Origin: Lysinibacillus pakistanensis
Lineage (GTDB): Bacteria; Bacillota; Bacilli; Bacillales_A; Planococcaceae
Direction: 5' to 3'
Length of the DNA: 64,000 nt
Assembly: GCA_001312325.1 (NCBI GenBank)
Contig: BBDJ01000005.1
Location: forward strand, 124,001-188,000
Position 1 is the first letter of the stretch. Each line of letters begins with the position of its first letter. Both the position numbers and the translations under genes were made by a program. The notes beneath the pieces are model-generated. The model worked only from the letters and a program-made list of their open reading frames with translations. It ran no database searches and was not told the DNA's origin. Shown here one piece after another: positions 29,999 through 39,562 of the stretch.

Positions 29999-31041
29999 TT
30001 GCAACCAATTGATTTGAACAAACGAATTGACACATTAGATTATTTAAGAGGCTTTGCATTATTGGGCATTATTCTAGTTAATATTCCAGGGCTTCTATGG
30101 ATTGAAGCACCTAAAAGGCCGATAGATATTGCGTATCATCATATACTAATGCTTTTTGTGGAAGGGAAATTTTTTTACTATCTTTTCATTTTTATTCGGT
30201 GTAGGCTTCTATATTTTTATAGCCAGAGCCTATGCGAAAAATGAAAAGGCATTTTTATTATTTATTAGAAGAATTATACTTTTATTTCTGATCGGGCTTG
30301 TACATGCTTTCTTCCATCCTGGAGAAGCCTTAACGGTATACGCGATATTTGGTTTACTAGCTTTACCATTCTATAAAGTGAGAAAAGAAATCAACCTTAC
30401 AATAGGTCTTATACTGCTAGCTATAACAGCTTATTACGGTATAAAAATTGCGATGCCACTTCCACTAATATTACTTGGATTAGCTGCTGGACAATATCGT
30501 ATTTTTGAAAATCTGAATGTCAAGCGAAAAAAAGATCATTGTCTTTACGATAATGATGTTCTTCATCAGCATTGGTGGCTTGCTTTACCAGTGGAATTAT
30601 GTACCAAGTTCACTTATTGACTTCAATTCGTTATCAGAGGAAGAATTTGCTGAGCATATCACAAATATTAAACAGTTTTCATTAATAGGACTACAATTTA
30701 GCCCATTTGTTTCCGCATTTTACGTAGGCTTAATTATTCTGCTACTGCAGCTTCCCTTCTTTAAATTTGTGCTCTCTCCTTTAAAAGGGTACGGACGAAT
30801 GGCTCTTACCAACTATTTAGGGCAAACAGCACTAATCTTATTTGTAGGTCATGCTTTTCAGCTAATTGGAAACATTAGCTACATCCAATCTCTATGGATT
30901 TGTCTAGGCATTTATATCATTCAATTATTATTTAGTAGGCTTTGGCTAAAATTCTTTCAATTTGGTCCATTTGAATGGCTTTGGCGAATGGGGACTTATT
31001 GGACTGTACCTTCCATGTTTAAAAGCTCTAGGGAATTTTAA
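29999..31041 (+). CDS. DUF418 family membrane protein, YeiB-like (two frame breaks)
   Basis: TTG 29999 behind GGAGGAGA. Removing one base at 30170-30176 and 30527-30533 gives about 346 residues with eight or more membrane segments. Signature pieces: RIDTLDYLRGFALLGIILVN, FSFLFGVGFYIFIARA, LVHAFFHPGEALTVYAIFGL, LKGYGRMALTNYLGQTALI and FQFGPFEWLWRMGTYW. This is the DUF418/YeiB acyltransferase-like membrane family; substrate unknown. Monocistronic. Confidence 0.88.
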
Positions 31042-31160
31042 GAAAAATTGGCTACTACCTAATCAACTACTTTGCTCACTCATATACTGATACTATACCC
31101 AACTAACTTCCATCTTTGCTCATACCTTCAGTTAGAAACACATCCTCAATAATCTACTTT

Positions 31161-31190
31161 GGTCACTCCTCAAGAGTGACCCCTTTTTTA
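31161..31190 (+). terminator. Intrinsic terminator
   Basis: GGTCACTC and GAGTGACC around CTCAA, then CCTTTTTT. Confidence 0.9.
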
Positions 31191-31278
31191 TTCTAGATCG
31201 CTACATTTTAAGGCACTGCACAAGTCTTTCATCATATGCTAAGTTGTATAGAAAACCATTTCTGTATGGAGGAAAAAA

Positions 31279-31476
31279 ATGATGGAACAATAAAAAAATC
31301 AACTTCCAAAATCAGAAAACCAAGCGACTAAACTTGACCTGATTGGTAGTGTCATTACAACCCTTGGCGATGCAATCACAACAATTGCAGCGGGACTTGC
31401 TTTAGATGAGGAATTAATCGATAGTAATAACAATATTGAAAGATTGCAAAAACAGATAAAGCAAATAAAAAAATGA
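31279..31476 (+). pseudogene. Small hypothetical protein with early in-frame stop
   Basis: GGAGG at 31268-31272 precedes ATGATGGAACAA, immediately followed by TAA at 31291. The same frame then continues open for 61 codons: KNQLPKSENQATKLDLIGSV, ITTLGDAITTIAAGLALDEE, LIDSNNNIERLQKQIKQIKK. The composition is clearly protein-like (amphipathic helices, coiled-coil end). Either a nonsense mutation, a sequence error, or an unrecognised start. Similar small proteins occur in bacilli as hypotheticals. Confidence 0.5.
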
Positions 31477-31634
31477 TACGTTAATACGTTTTCCTCATCT
31501 GGTTACCAAGAAAGGTATGCTATAAATTATCAAAAGAACATACACATTATGAGAAAAAAAACAAAAAGTACATGGACTTTTTATCTTTTTGTCTATCCTT
31601 TTTCATAGAAACATAAAATACCCTAAACAAAAAA

Positions 31635-31730
31635 AGACCAGGTACTCATCAATATCGAGTAGCTGATCTCCTTTAGGTTGGTTACCTACTTACATATTAC
31701 AAAATCGTACTCAACAAAGTCTGAACAAAT
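31635..31730 (+). repeat. Hairpin-plus-tail intergenic repeat, copy 2
   Basis: AGACCAGGTACTC (31635-31647) pairs imperfectly with GAGTAGCTGATCT, and ACAAAGTCTGAACAAAT ends at 31730. On the minus strand the hairpin is followed by T7 and can terminate the SnoaL-like gene. Confidence 0.6.
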
Positions 31731-31796
31731 AAGAATTTTTATTAAATCACTAATTAGTGTTAAATCTAAAAATTAAAAGGTGATATATGCCCCAAG

Positions 31797-32220
31797 TTAA
31801 TTACTTTTATTTCGTTTGAGTTGGTTCTCAATACCAGCCCGATCAATTTGAATCCAATATTCTGCTATTTTTTCTTTTTCAATTCTATATACTGCGCTTG
31901 CTATTTCATTAACTGGAAGACTTGTCGGGTGATATCCATCGACTTCTCCGACATGCGTACCAACTTGTTTCCATCGTACATAAACTTTATTACCTTGTAC
32001 CAAGAATTCTTGGATTTCTAATGAAAAATCCCCATATGCTTCTACCATTTCTTTTACATGGTACGCATAATCTTTGGGTGTTCTTATGACCGTTAATTCT
32101 TCTTCAGAAATAACTTGGTGTGCCAGTACTTGGTCTGCCATTAATTCAGTTGCGTAATCTGGATTATTCCCTGAACGTACTTCTTCAAAAAATTTTTTTA
32201 ACTATTTGCTCTGGTGTCAT
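31797..32220 (-). CDS. SnoaL-like/NTF2-fold protein (frame broken in T7 run)
   Basis: ATG 32220 behind GGAGGTC. Removing one base at 32193-32199 gives 140 residues: TPEQIVKKFFEEVRSGNNPD, then ADQVLAHQV, GDFSLEIQEFLVQGNKVYVR, DGYHPTSLPVNEIASAVYRI and KIAEYWIQIDRAGIENQL. This is the SnoaL/ester-cyclase type of NTF2 barrel, common as small accessory enzymes or binding proteins. Function unassigned. Confidence 0.8.
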
Positions 32221-32415
32221 TTGAGACCTCCACTCCATTTATACATTTGGCGAGGATAGTAATATCTCCCTCATATTGTGCCGTTTTTGCCCCAACGACC
32301 ATTTCTGTTCGCATTTTTTTTGATGGTGTCACATTCTTGATGATAAAGAATTGATAGCTATAAAATTCTTTCAACTTTAATTGAATTTAAGTAATTCTCT
32401 TTTTTTTACCCAAAA

Positions 32416-32454
32416 TTGGGGTACAAATTGGGGTACAAACGTAATTTGTACCCC
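32416..32454. repeat. Tandem 12-mer and perfect hairpin after ykuI
   Basis: TTGGGGTACAAA occurs twice head to tail (32416-32427, 32428-32439). The second copy forms a perfect 10-bp stem GGGGTACAAA/TTTGTACCCC (32430-32439, 32445-32454) around CGTAA. It lies 30 bases after the end of ykuI and may act as its terminator or an RNA-stabilising hairpin. Confidence 0.6.
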
Positions 32455-32484
32455 TAAAACGTTGATATATAAGTGTTTGTAAGA

Positions 32485-33692
32485 CTACCTAAATATACTA
32501 TGCTCATAAAGGTAATCATACGATAGATCGACAAACAAGTATTCATGCTCGTTAATGGCGATAGAAAACGTCCTCGTAATTTCCCCTGTTTCAATATCCC
32601 GATATAACTCAGAAATTTCTCCGCTTTGATCATTGCGCATCTTGATAATGGTTTGTAGGAAATATGGGCGCCAGCTCCAGTTTTTATTGATTGCTCTTGG
32701 CTGTAATTCCCAATTCCCATCTATACGCATGATGTTTGGGGATAGTTGGAAACCGTCCTCATTACAAATATAAAGACGGAACGAATAATGATCTAATAGC
32801 TGTGCTAAATGCTCCAAATGAGAGATGCTATCACTAGAAGGTTTTACTCGATGGATAATTGCTTCAAGTTCCTCTCTCAGCTTTTTTTAGCTCAAAATAT
32901 TGTGTCTCTAGCATTTTCTTCTCAGAGGTAATAAATTGCTGACATTCCTCTTTGAAGCGCTCCTTTAATATATCCTTCTCAACAAATGTTATTGCAGGGT
33001 TTGCTAAGTAAGGCCCTTGATAGTACCGTCCTCCATTTTTCCAGGCAAATTGTAACTGATAGACAGTTTCAATTCCTTCAAATAAGAGGTTTGCTCCAAT
33101 TTTATAGGCTAGCCCTCCTATTGCTGAAATCATATCGGATTGGGCAGACCAAGAATCATAATTTAAATCTCGTGTATTAACCTTTAGAATTTGTGGGGAT
33201 AACAGAGCAATATGCTCTAGGTGACTCTCCGCACCGACTTCCTGAACAGCAATTTTCACACCATACGTCGTAAAGTAACGCAATGCATGGTGTAATTTAT
33301 GGATATCCCCTAAAAAAACGATGCTCCGAAACGACCAGTACAATCCGGTGGAAATCTTCTTCTCGAATATATTGCTGAATAATATTAAAATGACTCTCTC
33401 CAAAATCTTGCATTAAAACATTGGGATTACTTGGAATATAGATATCAAGCTCTGGTGCAATTTCGTCTATTTTAACTAAAGCAGCATGTAAAATTTTATG
33501 TTCCATGTCAATGCGATACTCCTCGGGAATATCTTCATTATTTACAAAATCCTTTAGATTAATTTGTTGACCCTCAATTTGTAACTGTCCGGAAATTTCG
33601 TAGGCAATCACCGTATGCGCATCTGCGCTAAATATCGGTTGAAAATACCCATGTATTTGATCTAAATTTGTTAACACTTCAATTGCGTCCAT
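32485..33692 (-). CDS. ykuI: YkuI-like EAL-domain protein (two frame breaks)
   Basis: ATG 33692 behind GGAGG. Removing one base at 33312-33318 and 32881-32887 gives 401 residues, close to Bacillus subtilis YkuI. Residues 1-250 are an EAL fold: YFQPIFSADAHTVIAYEISG, GIKIAVQEVGAES-like strand, IALLSPQILKVNTRDL, GANLLFEGIETVYQLQFAWK, NGGRYYQGPYLANP. The C-terminal YkuI_C domain follows (FRLYICNEDGFQLSPNIMR, WSWRPYFLQTIIKMRN, LFVDLSYDYLYEHSIFR). The signature EAL is EIS here, as YkuI has EVL, so c-di-GMP binding without efficient hydrolysis is likely. Monocistronic. Confidence 0.92.
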
Positions 33693-33840
33693 TGTCGAAA
33701 CCTCCATACATGAATAACCAACTAACCGTTATTCAAGAATAGCATTACATTCACAGCTTATTTATAAAAAAAGCTCTCTGACTGTATCATAATTTGTTTA
33801 TAGTAAATTCGCAACTTCACTTGCCATAAATTGTTCAAAA

Positions 33841-34014
33841 TTAATTGTGGAAAATTTTTTGTAGCTCCTTGCAATTACTTCTAACACAATCCTTTTTACA
33901 GAAATGAAATCCTGCTCTGAGTGATTTCACTTTATCACTATAACTTATGCAGTAGGTCTTGGTGTAAGTCGTGATAGCTAAGGATATTTCACCTATTTCC
34001 TTGTCATTATTCAT
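33841..34014 (-). CDS. Possible small Cys-rich protein
   Basis: 57 residues from ATG 34014 (GGGTGA 5 bases upstream): MNNDKEIGEISLAITTYTKT then four Cys in CISYSDKV...FHFCKKDCVRSNCKEL. The frame stays open upstream but only through the ydjG terminator. Spacing of the cysteines suggests a metal site; no family recognised. Could be chance. Confidence 0.35.
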   Translation of the reverse strand: MNNDKEIGEISLAITTYTKTYCISYSDKVKSLRAGFHFCKKDCVRSNCKELQKIFHN

Positions 34015-34092
34015 TCGTTCACCCATTATTTTGGACGATTTTACGAAAATTTGGTTCGGTGATAATCCTTTCTCCCACCATTCCAAATAAAA

Positions 34093-34137
34093 AGCAGTAT
34101 TCCTATGCATGGATTTAAACCCTACAGGAATACTGCT
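34093..34137 (-). terminator. Intrinsic terminator of ydjG
   Basis: AGCAGTATTCCT (34093-34104) and AGGAATACTGCT (34126-34137); T run follows on the minus strand. Confidence 0.88.
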
Positions 34138-34142
34138 TATAA

Positions 34143-35249
34143 CTATTCTGACATAAATAAATACCAAATAATAGCAATCGTCACTAATGATAAAATGACA
34201 GCAATTGTGACCCGAAGCGGTGAAATCGGAGCATTTCCACCTACTTGACCGGTTTGTCCGTTCACCATAAAACGGAATATTTTCTCTTTGTAACGGAACG
34301 AGGACAGCCAAATCGGTAACATTAGATATTTATATGTAATATCATCATGTGTAGTAGAAAAACGTAAACTGGATACAACGTCTGCATTTTTCTCCCAACG
34401 AATTTTAGAAGTGATTTGTGCATGTAAATGATCATGAATTTCCTTCTTCGCTTGGCCCCAGCCATCCTGTAAACCAATACTGTATCGTTCTGATAGAAAG
34501 CCAGCTACATATTCTGGTTTATAAGCTTTATTATTAAGTAGATTGAAGGGTTCTATTTTCCGCATCATATTGCGATCATATCGAGTGGTTGCACTAATTA
34601 AATGATCATCGATAAATTCCTGATAAAAACCGCTCGTTGAATACCAGTCTGTTACAGTTTGAGTTTTTCCATCCTTATCAGTAACTGTACGATGTTTACC
34701 ATAACTTGCCGAATACCTTGAGCTTGTTTTCGTATCAAAAGTCCAATAAGGTAAATATACACCTTTAAAGGAGTCAGGCTTCGCACTTATTTTTGCCGCT
34801 CTTGGAGTAAACCATCTTCCTCTAATCCATTTTTGAAAGTTCTCACCCGCTTGCTTATCGGTAATTTCAAAAGCGCAAACGCCATTTGGTGCTAATGTAT
34901 TTTTTGCACTTGCCTCCATTACCTGATTAGAGCCACAATAAGGACAACGATCAGCTACCTGTAAAGCATCATAAATTGTTTCCGCTGCGCAAGCCTCACA
35001 GATAACTGTTTTTTTCTCAACACCCCAGTTAAAATTTCCACGTTCTTCAGCCATTGCAAAGTCCATTTCCTGGGCAACTTTTTCTTCTTCCTTTTCTGGA
35101 ATTGCAATTTCAGACTCATAGCCACAATAAGGGCATGAAAGTTTTCCGCTTGCTGGATTAAATTCAATAGAGGCACTACATGATGGACACTCAGCGTCGA
35201 AATCAAGCTTTACTTGTTTAACATTTTCAGCTTCTTGTGTTGACATCAC
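34143..35249 (-). CDS. ydjG: TFIIB-type zinc-ribbon membrane protein, YdjG-like
   Basis: 368 residues, intact (start at 35249 or one codon later). N-terminal zinc ribbon CPSCSASIEFNPASGKLSCP-YC, second ribbon CEACAAETIYDALQVADRCP-YC, a long soluble part rich in aromatic residues (FKGVYLPYWTFDTKTSSRYS, LMLPIWLSSFRYKEKIFRFM) and a single C-terminal membrane helix (VTIAVILSLVTIAIIWYLFM). Matches B. subtilis YdjG, which works with YdjH, YdjI and PspA in membrane-stress response. Encoded 11 bases after the YdjI-like gene. YdjH and PspA are absent from the window. Confidence 0.85.
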   Translation of the reverse strand: MMSTQEAENVKQVKLDFDAECPSCSASIEFNPASGKLSCPYCGYESEIAIPEKEEEKVAQEMDFAMAEERGNFNWGVEKKTVICEACAAETIYDALQVADRCPYCGSNQVMEASAKNTLAPNGVCAFEITDKQAGENFQKWIRGRWFTPRAAKISAKPDSFKGVYLPYWTFDTKTSSRYSASYGKHRTVTDKDGKTQTVTDWYSTSGFYQEFIDDHLISATTRYDRNMMRKIEPFNLLNNKAYKPEYVAGFLSERYSIGLQDGWGQAKKEIHDHLHAQITSKIRWEKNADVVSSLRFSTTHDDITYKYLMLPIWLSSFRYKEKIFRFMVNGQTGQVGGNAPISPLRVTIAVILSLVTIAIIWYLFMSE

Positions 35250-35260
35250 TAGTCATCCCC

Positions 35261-36595
35261 TTACTTAATGTCATTTTCATCGAAAACATCTCCACATTCA
35301 GGACAGAATTTTGGAGGATTCCCAGGATTCTCAGGCTCCCAGCCACATTTATCACAAGCATACTGCAAAGCCCCAGAAGGTTTTTTTGGTTCCACATTCA
35401 CCACAGAATTTACCTTTGTTGACAGCACCACATACACATGTCCAACCCTCTTCTTGTGGCTTTGCTCCCCCACAGTTTGAACAGAATTTCCCAGTATTCT
35501 CATGACCACATGCACATGTCCATACCTCAGAAGCTGAAGTTGCTTGACCCTGTGCAGCAGCTTGTGCCATTTGAGCTTGTTTATTCTGCTCATTCATTTG
35601 ATAAAGCTGACCCGCGTTAACCCCACCAGCTTGTGCTGCCATATTCATACCCATAAAACCAGCCATTGTGCCACCCTCGTTATTTGCAGCTGCAATCATT
35701 GCTTCCGCCTGAGCACCTGTTAAATGTGCCGCTGCCATACCCGGATCACGCATCACTGCATTTCGTTGCAATTGCTTAATCATTGCTTCATCTTCTTCAG
35801 ATGCTTTTAAAGAGCTAATACCAAATGAGACAACAGCTAATCCACGAGTTGCCAGCCACTTTTCTGATAACACTTTATTAAGAGCATCTGCTAACGCTAC
35901 TGTATGTGCAGGAATTTCACTATAGCGTACTCCACTTGCGGAAATATGTGCAAAAGCTGGTTGTAACGCAGTCATTAGCTCCGTTTTCAGTTGACTATCA
36001 ATGGCATCCCTTGTGTACTCACGTTCAACATTTCCACAAACATTTGTATAGAATAATAATGGATCGACAATTTTATAAGAATATTCACCATGACAACGAA
36101 TGGCAATATCAATATCCAAACCGATATTACGATCAATCACACGGAATGGAATCGGTGCTGGTGTCCCGTATTTATTACCTACGATTTCTTTTTTTTATTA
36201 AAGTAATACACACGTTGATCCTTTGCTGGTTCACCCCCAAATGTAAATCGCTTGCCAATCTGCTTAAATGTTTCCATAATTCCTTGAGATAAATCACTGC
36301 CGTACATAATGGAAGGTTCAGTGGATGTATCGTACACATACTCTCCAGACTCTGCAGAAAATTCTACTACCTTCCCCTGTTCAACGATCATCATACATTG
36401 TCCTTCATTAATGGCAATAATAGAACCATTGCTAATAATATTGTCGTTGCCCTTATTAGATCCGCGTTTGGAGGTACGCTTTACACCCTTTTCAACCAGC
36501 ACATCCGATGAAAGAGAATCACAGTAAAAATACTCACGCCATTGATCTTCCAAGACGCCTACTAATGCGCCTACTCCTGCTTTTAATAATCCCAT
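35261..36595 (-). CDS. ydjI: SPFH-domain protein with C-terminal zinc ribbons, YdjI-like (two frame breaks)
   Basis: ATG 36595. The A/T8 run at 36189-36196 must be six or nine long and the T7 run at 35380-35386 six long; corrected length about 444 residues. Start [20 protein letters not shown], then the SPFH/band-7 core ([60 protein letters not shown]), an Ala/Gly/Gln-rich linker, and three Cys knuckles at the end ([44 protein letters not shown]...FCPECG). Known as virion-core-protein-like in databases; in B. subtilis it recruits PspA to the membrane. Confidence 0.88.
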
Positions 36596-36718
36596 AAAAT
36601 TCCCACCTTCAACATCTATATTTAAGCTTATTTTATCATTAAAAATAATCTAATCTCTATGTAGTACGCAAGATTAGACAAATTGTTTCGTATTTTTTTA
36701 AAACAACTGTAAAAACAA

Positions 36719-36760
36719 AACGAGGTTACCCAATGAATAATCATTTAGCGTAACCTCGTT
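36719..36760 (-). terminator. Intrinsic terminator, minus strand
   Basis: AACGAGGTTAC (36719-36729) and GTAACCTCGTT (36750-36760), 11-bp perfect stem; TTTTG and more T follow on the minus strand. Confidence 0.9.
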
Positions 36761-36768
36761 ATTAATGA

Positions 36769-37143
36769 TTATGAAAGCGCAGCAATAGCTACAAGAACCC
36801 AAGCAATGATAAATAGCAGTCCTCCAATTGGCGTAATTGCACCTAGCTTTTTAACACCTGTTAAGGCTAATACATATAAACTGCCAGAGAAAAACACAAT
36901 ACCAGCGAACATTAAGTAGCCTGCCCAAGAAAGTATACTAGAAGCACCTAAAAGGGCATCACTCGATAAAATACCAAGACCTAGAATGCCTAATGAGTGG
37001 TACATATGATATTGCACAGCAGTTTCCCAAATTGCCGCATAGTATGGAGACGAAAACTTATCCTTTAGAGCATGGGCTCCAAAGGCACCAAGGACAACAC
37101 CAAGTCCAGCCAAGATAGCTCCTAAAGCAAGTAAAATTTCCAT
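36769..37143 (-). CDS. ywdK: DUF423 membrane protein, YwdK-like
   Basis: 124 residues, intact, four hydrophobic segments. Signature GAILAGLGVVLGAFGAHALK at residues 7-26, then YHMYHSLGILGLGIL and AGYLMFAGIVFFSGSLYVLA. DUF423/YwdK family, function unknown. Starts 11 bases after the thioesterase stop with GGAGAACGAGAT between, hence one operon. Confidence 0.92.
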   Translation of the reverse strand: MEILLALGAILAGLGVVLGAFGAHALKDKFSSPYYAAIWETAVQYHMYHSLGILGLGILSSDALLGASSILSWAGYLMFAGIVFFSGSLYVLALTGVKKLGAITPIGGLLFIIAWVLVAIAALS

Positions 37144-37154
37144 ATCTCGTTCTC

Positions 37155-37580
37155 CTATTTCGCCTCACGAGCGATTTCTTTATATTTCGCATCCCATGCT
37201 GGATCAATTTTACTTAAAGACACAGGACGTAATGTATCTTTATGTGCAAGTATATGTACGGACTGTGCTGTCGCTGCAATCGTGCCGTCTTCATGTAAAA
37301 TTTCATAGCCATATGTCGTACGCAGACGGTCATGCTTTTCAACCCATGTTCGTACAGTAGCTACTTGACCATAGTGCATCGCAGCCTTATAAGAAATGGA
37401 TAAATCCATAACAGGAGACACATACCCGTCCTTTTCTAATGCTGCATACTCAAAGCCAGCATCACTAACAAGCTGTGTACGTCCAATTTCCATCCAAATG
37501 ATGTAGTTTGCATGGTACACCACGCCCATTTGGTCTGTCTCAGCATAACGGATTTCAATTTGTTTTTCACTTACAAACAT
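37155..37580 (-). CDS. Acyl-CoA thioesterase, YbgC/YneP-like hotdog fold
   Basis: 141 residues from ATG 37580, 7 bases after GAGGTG. The hotdog signature EIRYAETDQMGVVYHANYII carries the catalytic Asp (AETDQMG), followed by WMEIGRTQLV and DLSISYKAAMHYGQVATVRT. Hydrolyses acyl-CoA esters; chain-length preference not readable. Followed by the DUF423 gene. Confidence 0.9.
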   Translation of the reverse strand: MFVSEKQIEIRYAETDQMGVVYHANYIIWMEIGRTQLVSDAGFEYAALEKDGYVSPVMDLSISYKAAMHYGQVATVRTWVEKHDRLRTTYGYEILHEDGTIAATAQSVHILAHKDTLRPVSLSKIDPAWDAKYKEIAREAK

Positions 37581-37619
37581 TTTCTTCACCTCGTCCTACA
37601 TTATAGCGTAAAAATATTG

Positions 37620-37926
37620 ATTTGGTGGGTTTTTGCTCTAGGAATAATGGGAGGGCAAAAAAAATGAGAAGTGTTCTTTTGATATTTAATTAAAAAAACG
37701 AGTTTTTGAAAATAAATAACTTAAATCCATATAAACTCGTATTAACTCTTTTAATTGGGGTAATTTCTGGGATACCAATTAAGATCCTTTATTAAACAAG
37801 TGACGAGCAGGTGCAATTTATATTAAAAAAAGTCTACGATCACTAATTAATATTGATTGTAAAATTTTGAAACCTACAGAAAACAAAAGGAAAAAAATGA
37901 CCTATATTTAAAACAAATACCAAGTA
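37620..37926. other. No gene recognised
   Basis: AT-rich region upstream of the gene at 38001 with no open frame preceded by a ribosome site. Confidence 0.5.
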
Positions 37927-37953
37927 TAAATTATTTTGGATTTTAACCGATGT
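37927..37953 (+). promoter_or_regulatory. Sigma-D-like promoter
   Basis: TAAA (37927-37930), 15 bases, then ACCGATGT (37946-37953). The Bacillus sigma-D pattern is TAAA, 14-16 bases, GCCGATAT. This lies 47 bases before the start of the next gene. Confidence 0.45.
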
Positions 37954-38000
37954 ATATTAAGAGCGTAAAAGCTATTTATAGTAAATGAAGGGGCGATATT

Positions 38001-38725
38001 ATGAAAGTGAGTTTGAATAGTTCATCGGTTGATAGCGGGTTGCAAAAATGCAATATCGGCATGTTTAACAAAAGCAATAAAGGCTCTATTAACACAAATG
38101 CAAGTACGAAAAATAGCGCAGCAGTTATTTTTAGCCGTTCACCTTTTAGTCCGAACGTGTCTAACGATACATTAAAAGATTTTTCGAATGACTTAGCTCG
38201 ATTAAAGTTAAGCTTAAAAAAATAATTCCGATAGCAATTCTGATAACGAATTATTAGGCGAGTTTTTGACAAAAATTGAACAATATAAGGAAAAAGGCAT
38301 ATTTGACGGACAGGCAGACGATAACAACACCAACCAGATTTTTCAGAACAGTGTTTTAGATTTGGTTGATGAATTTCGTGCTAAAGCCATAAATGAAGAG
38401 GCTCAAAATTATTTTAAGGAAAAGAATGCAAGAGCTGATATGGCAATGTTTCTTATCAGGGGTTTAGGCATAACAAGTGGGGAGGTTCATGTTTCTGAGG
38501 AGGGCATTTCTCGAATGATGAAGTTATACGAGGAAAAGTTAAAAGACGGTACGTTAAATTCTGATAATGCTGAAATACTCGATATGGACGCTTTTAATAA
38601 ATATCGTGAAAAAAATAGCAAGGATATTGAAGAAGCAATCAAAGAGCGTGAGGCATACAGCTTATTATTAAAAAAAACTTGACGCATTTAAAAATTCTTT
38701 AGTCCAGTATTTCGAAGGGAAATAA
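38001..38725 (+). CDS. Unrecognised 240-residue protein, possibly motility-linked (two frame breaks)
   Basis: ATG 38001 behind AAGGGGCGA. Removing one A at 38215-38221 and 38670-38676 gives 240 residues. A Ser/Asn-rich N-terminus (MKVSLNSSSVDSGLQKCNIG, NKGSINTNASTKNSAAVIF) is followed by acidic helical sequence (LLGEFLTKIEQYKEKGIFDG, ISRMMKLYEEKLKDGT, DIEEAIKEREAYSLLLKK). No signal peptide or membrane helix. The Ser/Asn-rich head with helices recalls flagellar or secreted structural proteins, and the upstream sequence fits a sigma-D promoter, but I recognise no family. Confidence 0.6.
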
Positions 38726-38740
38726 CAAACTGCAATAGAT

Positions 38741-38789
38741 AATCCCAAACATTTAAGAAGTTTTTAATCTCAAATAGTTTGGGATTTTT
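38741..38789 (+). terminator. Intrinsic terminator
   Basis: AATCCCAAAC (38741-38750) and GTTTGGGATT (38777-38786) followed by TTTG. Confidence 0.75.
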
Positions 38790-38825
38790 GAATTTGTTAT
38801 GGAAATTTCAAGTCTGTATATTGAA

Positions 38826-39003
38826 AGAACACCGTCATTAACAGAAAATGCGCCATAAGAATCAATTTTTTTTGCATTTAAAAGATGAAACAACTATAGA
38901 AAAATGTGAAACATTAGAAGATTATATGATGTATTACAACCATTATCGAGGACAATGGAATTTGAAAACCTACCGCCTCAACACCTGCATCAAACTCCGC
39001 ATT
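38826..39003 (+). mobile_element. IS3-family transposase C-terminal remnant
   Basis: Interrupted reading PSLTENAP, ESIFFAFKR, then ETTIEKCETLEDYMMYYNHY and RGQWNLKT. The ESFF...K...YNxxRxQWxLK pattern is the end of IS150-type OrfB integrases. Stops and a frame change are present and the rest of the element is missing. Its right edge cuts into the minus-strand gene starting at 39051. Confidence 0.6.
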
Positions 39004-39051
39004 TTTTAAATTGATTACCTGTCCATTGTTTAATTGTACTTGATAATTCAT
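38976..39051 (-). pseudogene. Small gene truncated by the IS remnant
   Basis: From ATG 39051 the minus strand reads MNYQVQLNNGQVINLKNAEF DAGVEAV and then enters IS-derived sequence. Starts 11 bases after the preceding gene's stop, so it was the second gene of that operon. Family not recognised. Confidence 0.5.
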
Positions 39052-39062
39052 AGTTCTCTTTA

Positions 39063-39461
39063 TTATGCTTTAATTTTTATAAATCCTACTTGACCACTTT
39101 CTGTGCGAACATAAAGCCGGTCACCACAAGCACCATTCCAATCTAATCGCATTCCACTTGTATTGGTTAATAATACTGAGCGACCATCTATAAATAAGTA
39201 ACCAGCTGGAACACTTACACCGTTTATAGCACTTAAAACGATAGAATCATCTATATCTCCTCTGATAGTCATACCTTTTGCTGAGTCTCCAAAAATAATC
39301 TCGTATTCGCCATCAAATCTATCCCCTATTGTTAAATAGTTTCCTACCTTAATATTGTCTTTTACTTGGATAGTAGCAGCACCAGAAATAGAACCACTAA
39401 CCATTACTGCACCATTAAGATTTATCTTATCAGCATTAATTGTCTCTGTAACAGTAAGCAA
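39063..39461 (-). CDS. Hypothetical beta-rich protein
   Basis: 132 residues, intact: MLTVTETINADKINLNGAVM, SGSISGAATIQVKDNIKVGN, GVSVPAGYLFIDGRSVLLTN, CGDRLYVRTESGQVGFIKIK. Short alternating strands and Gly turns suggest a beta-helix or beta-sandwich; no signal peptide. Ribosome site AAGGTGGTTG is 8 bases upstream. Might be a spore-surface or phage-derived protein, but no motif decides. Confidence 0.6.
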   Translation of the reverse strand: MLTVTETINADKINLNGAVMVSGSISGAATIQVKDNIKVGNYLTIGDRFDGEYEIIFGDSAKGMTIRGDIDDSIVLSAINGVSVPAGYLFIDGRSVLLTNTSGMRLDWNGACGDRLYVRTESGQVGFIKIKA

Positions 39462-39562
39462 ACAACCACCTTCTTTCTAATAAAAATACGTCACTCAAAA
39501 ACGAGTAACGTTACTGAACAATATGGAACGTTTATTTTTTACATCAACTATAAAGAAGGTAC

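Noticed and set aside
32416..32439. CRISPR-like direct repeats
   Set aside because: Only two adjacent 12-mers without spacers; they belong to a hairpin.
33297..36292. Several long open frames on the strand opposite ykuI, ydjG and ydjI
   Set aside because: They are antisense or off-frame shadows of strongly conserved coding sequence and lack ribosome sites.
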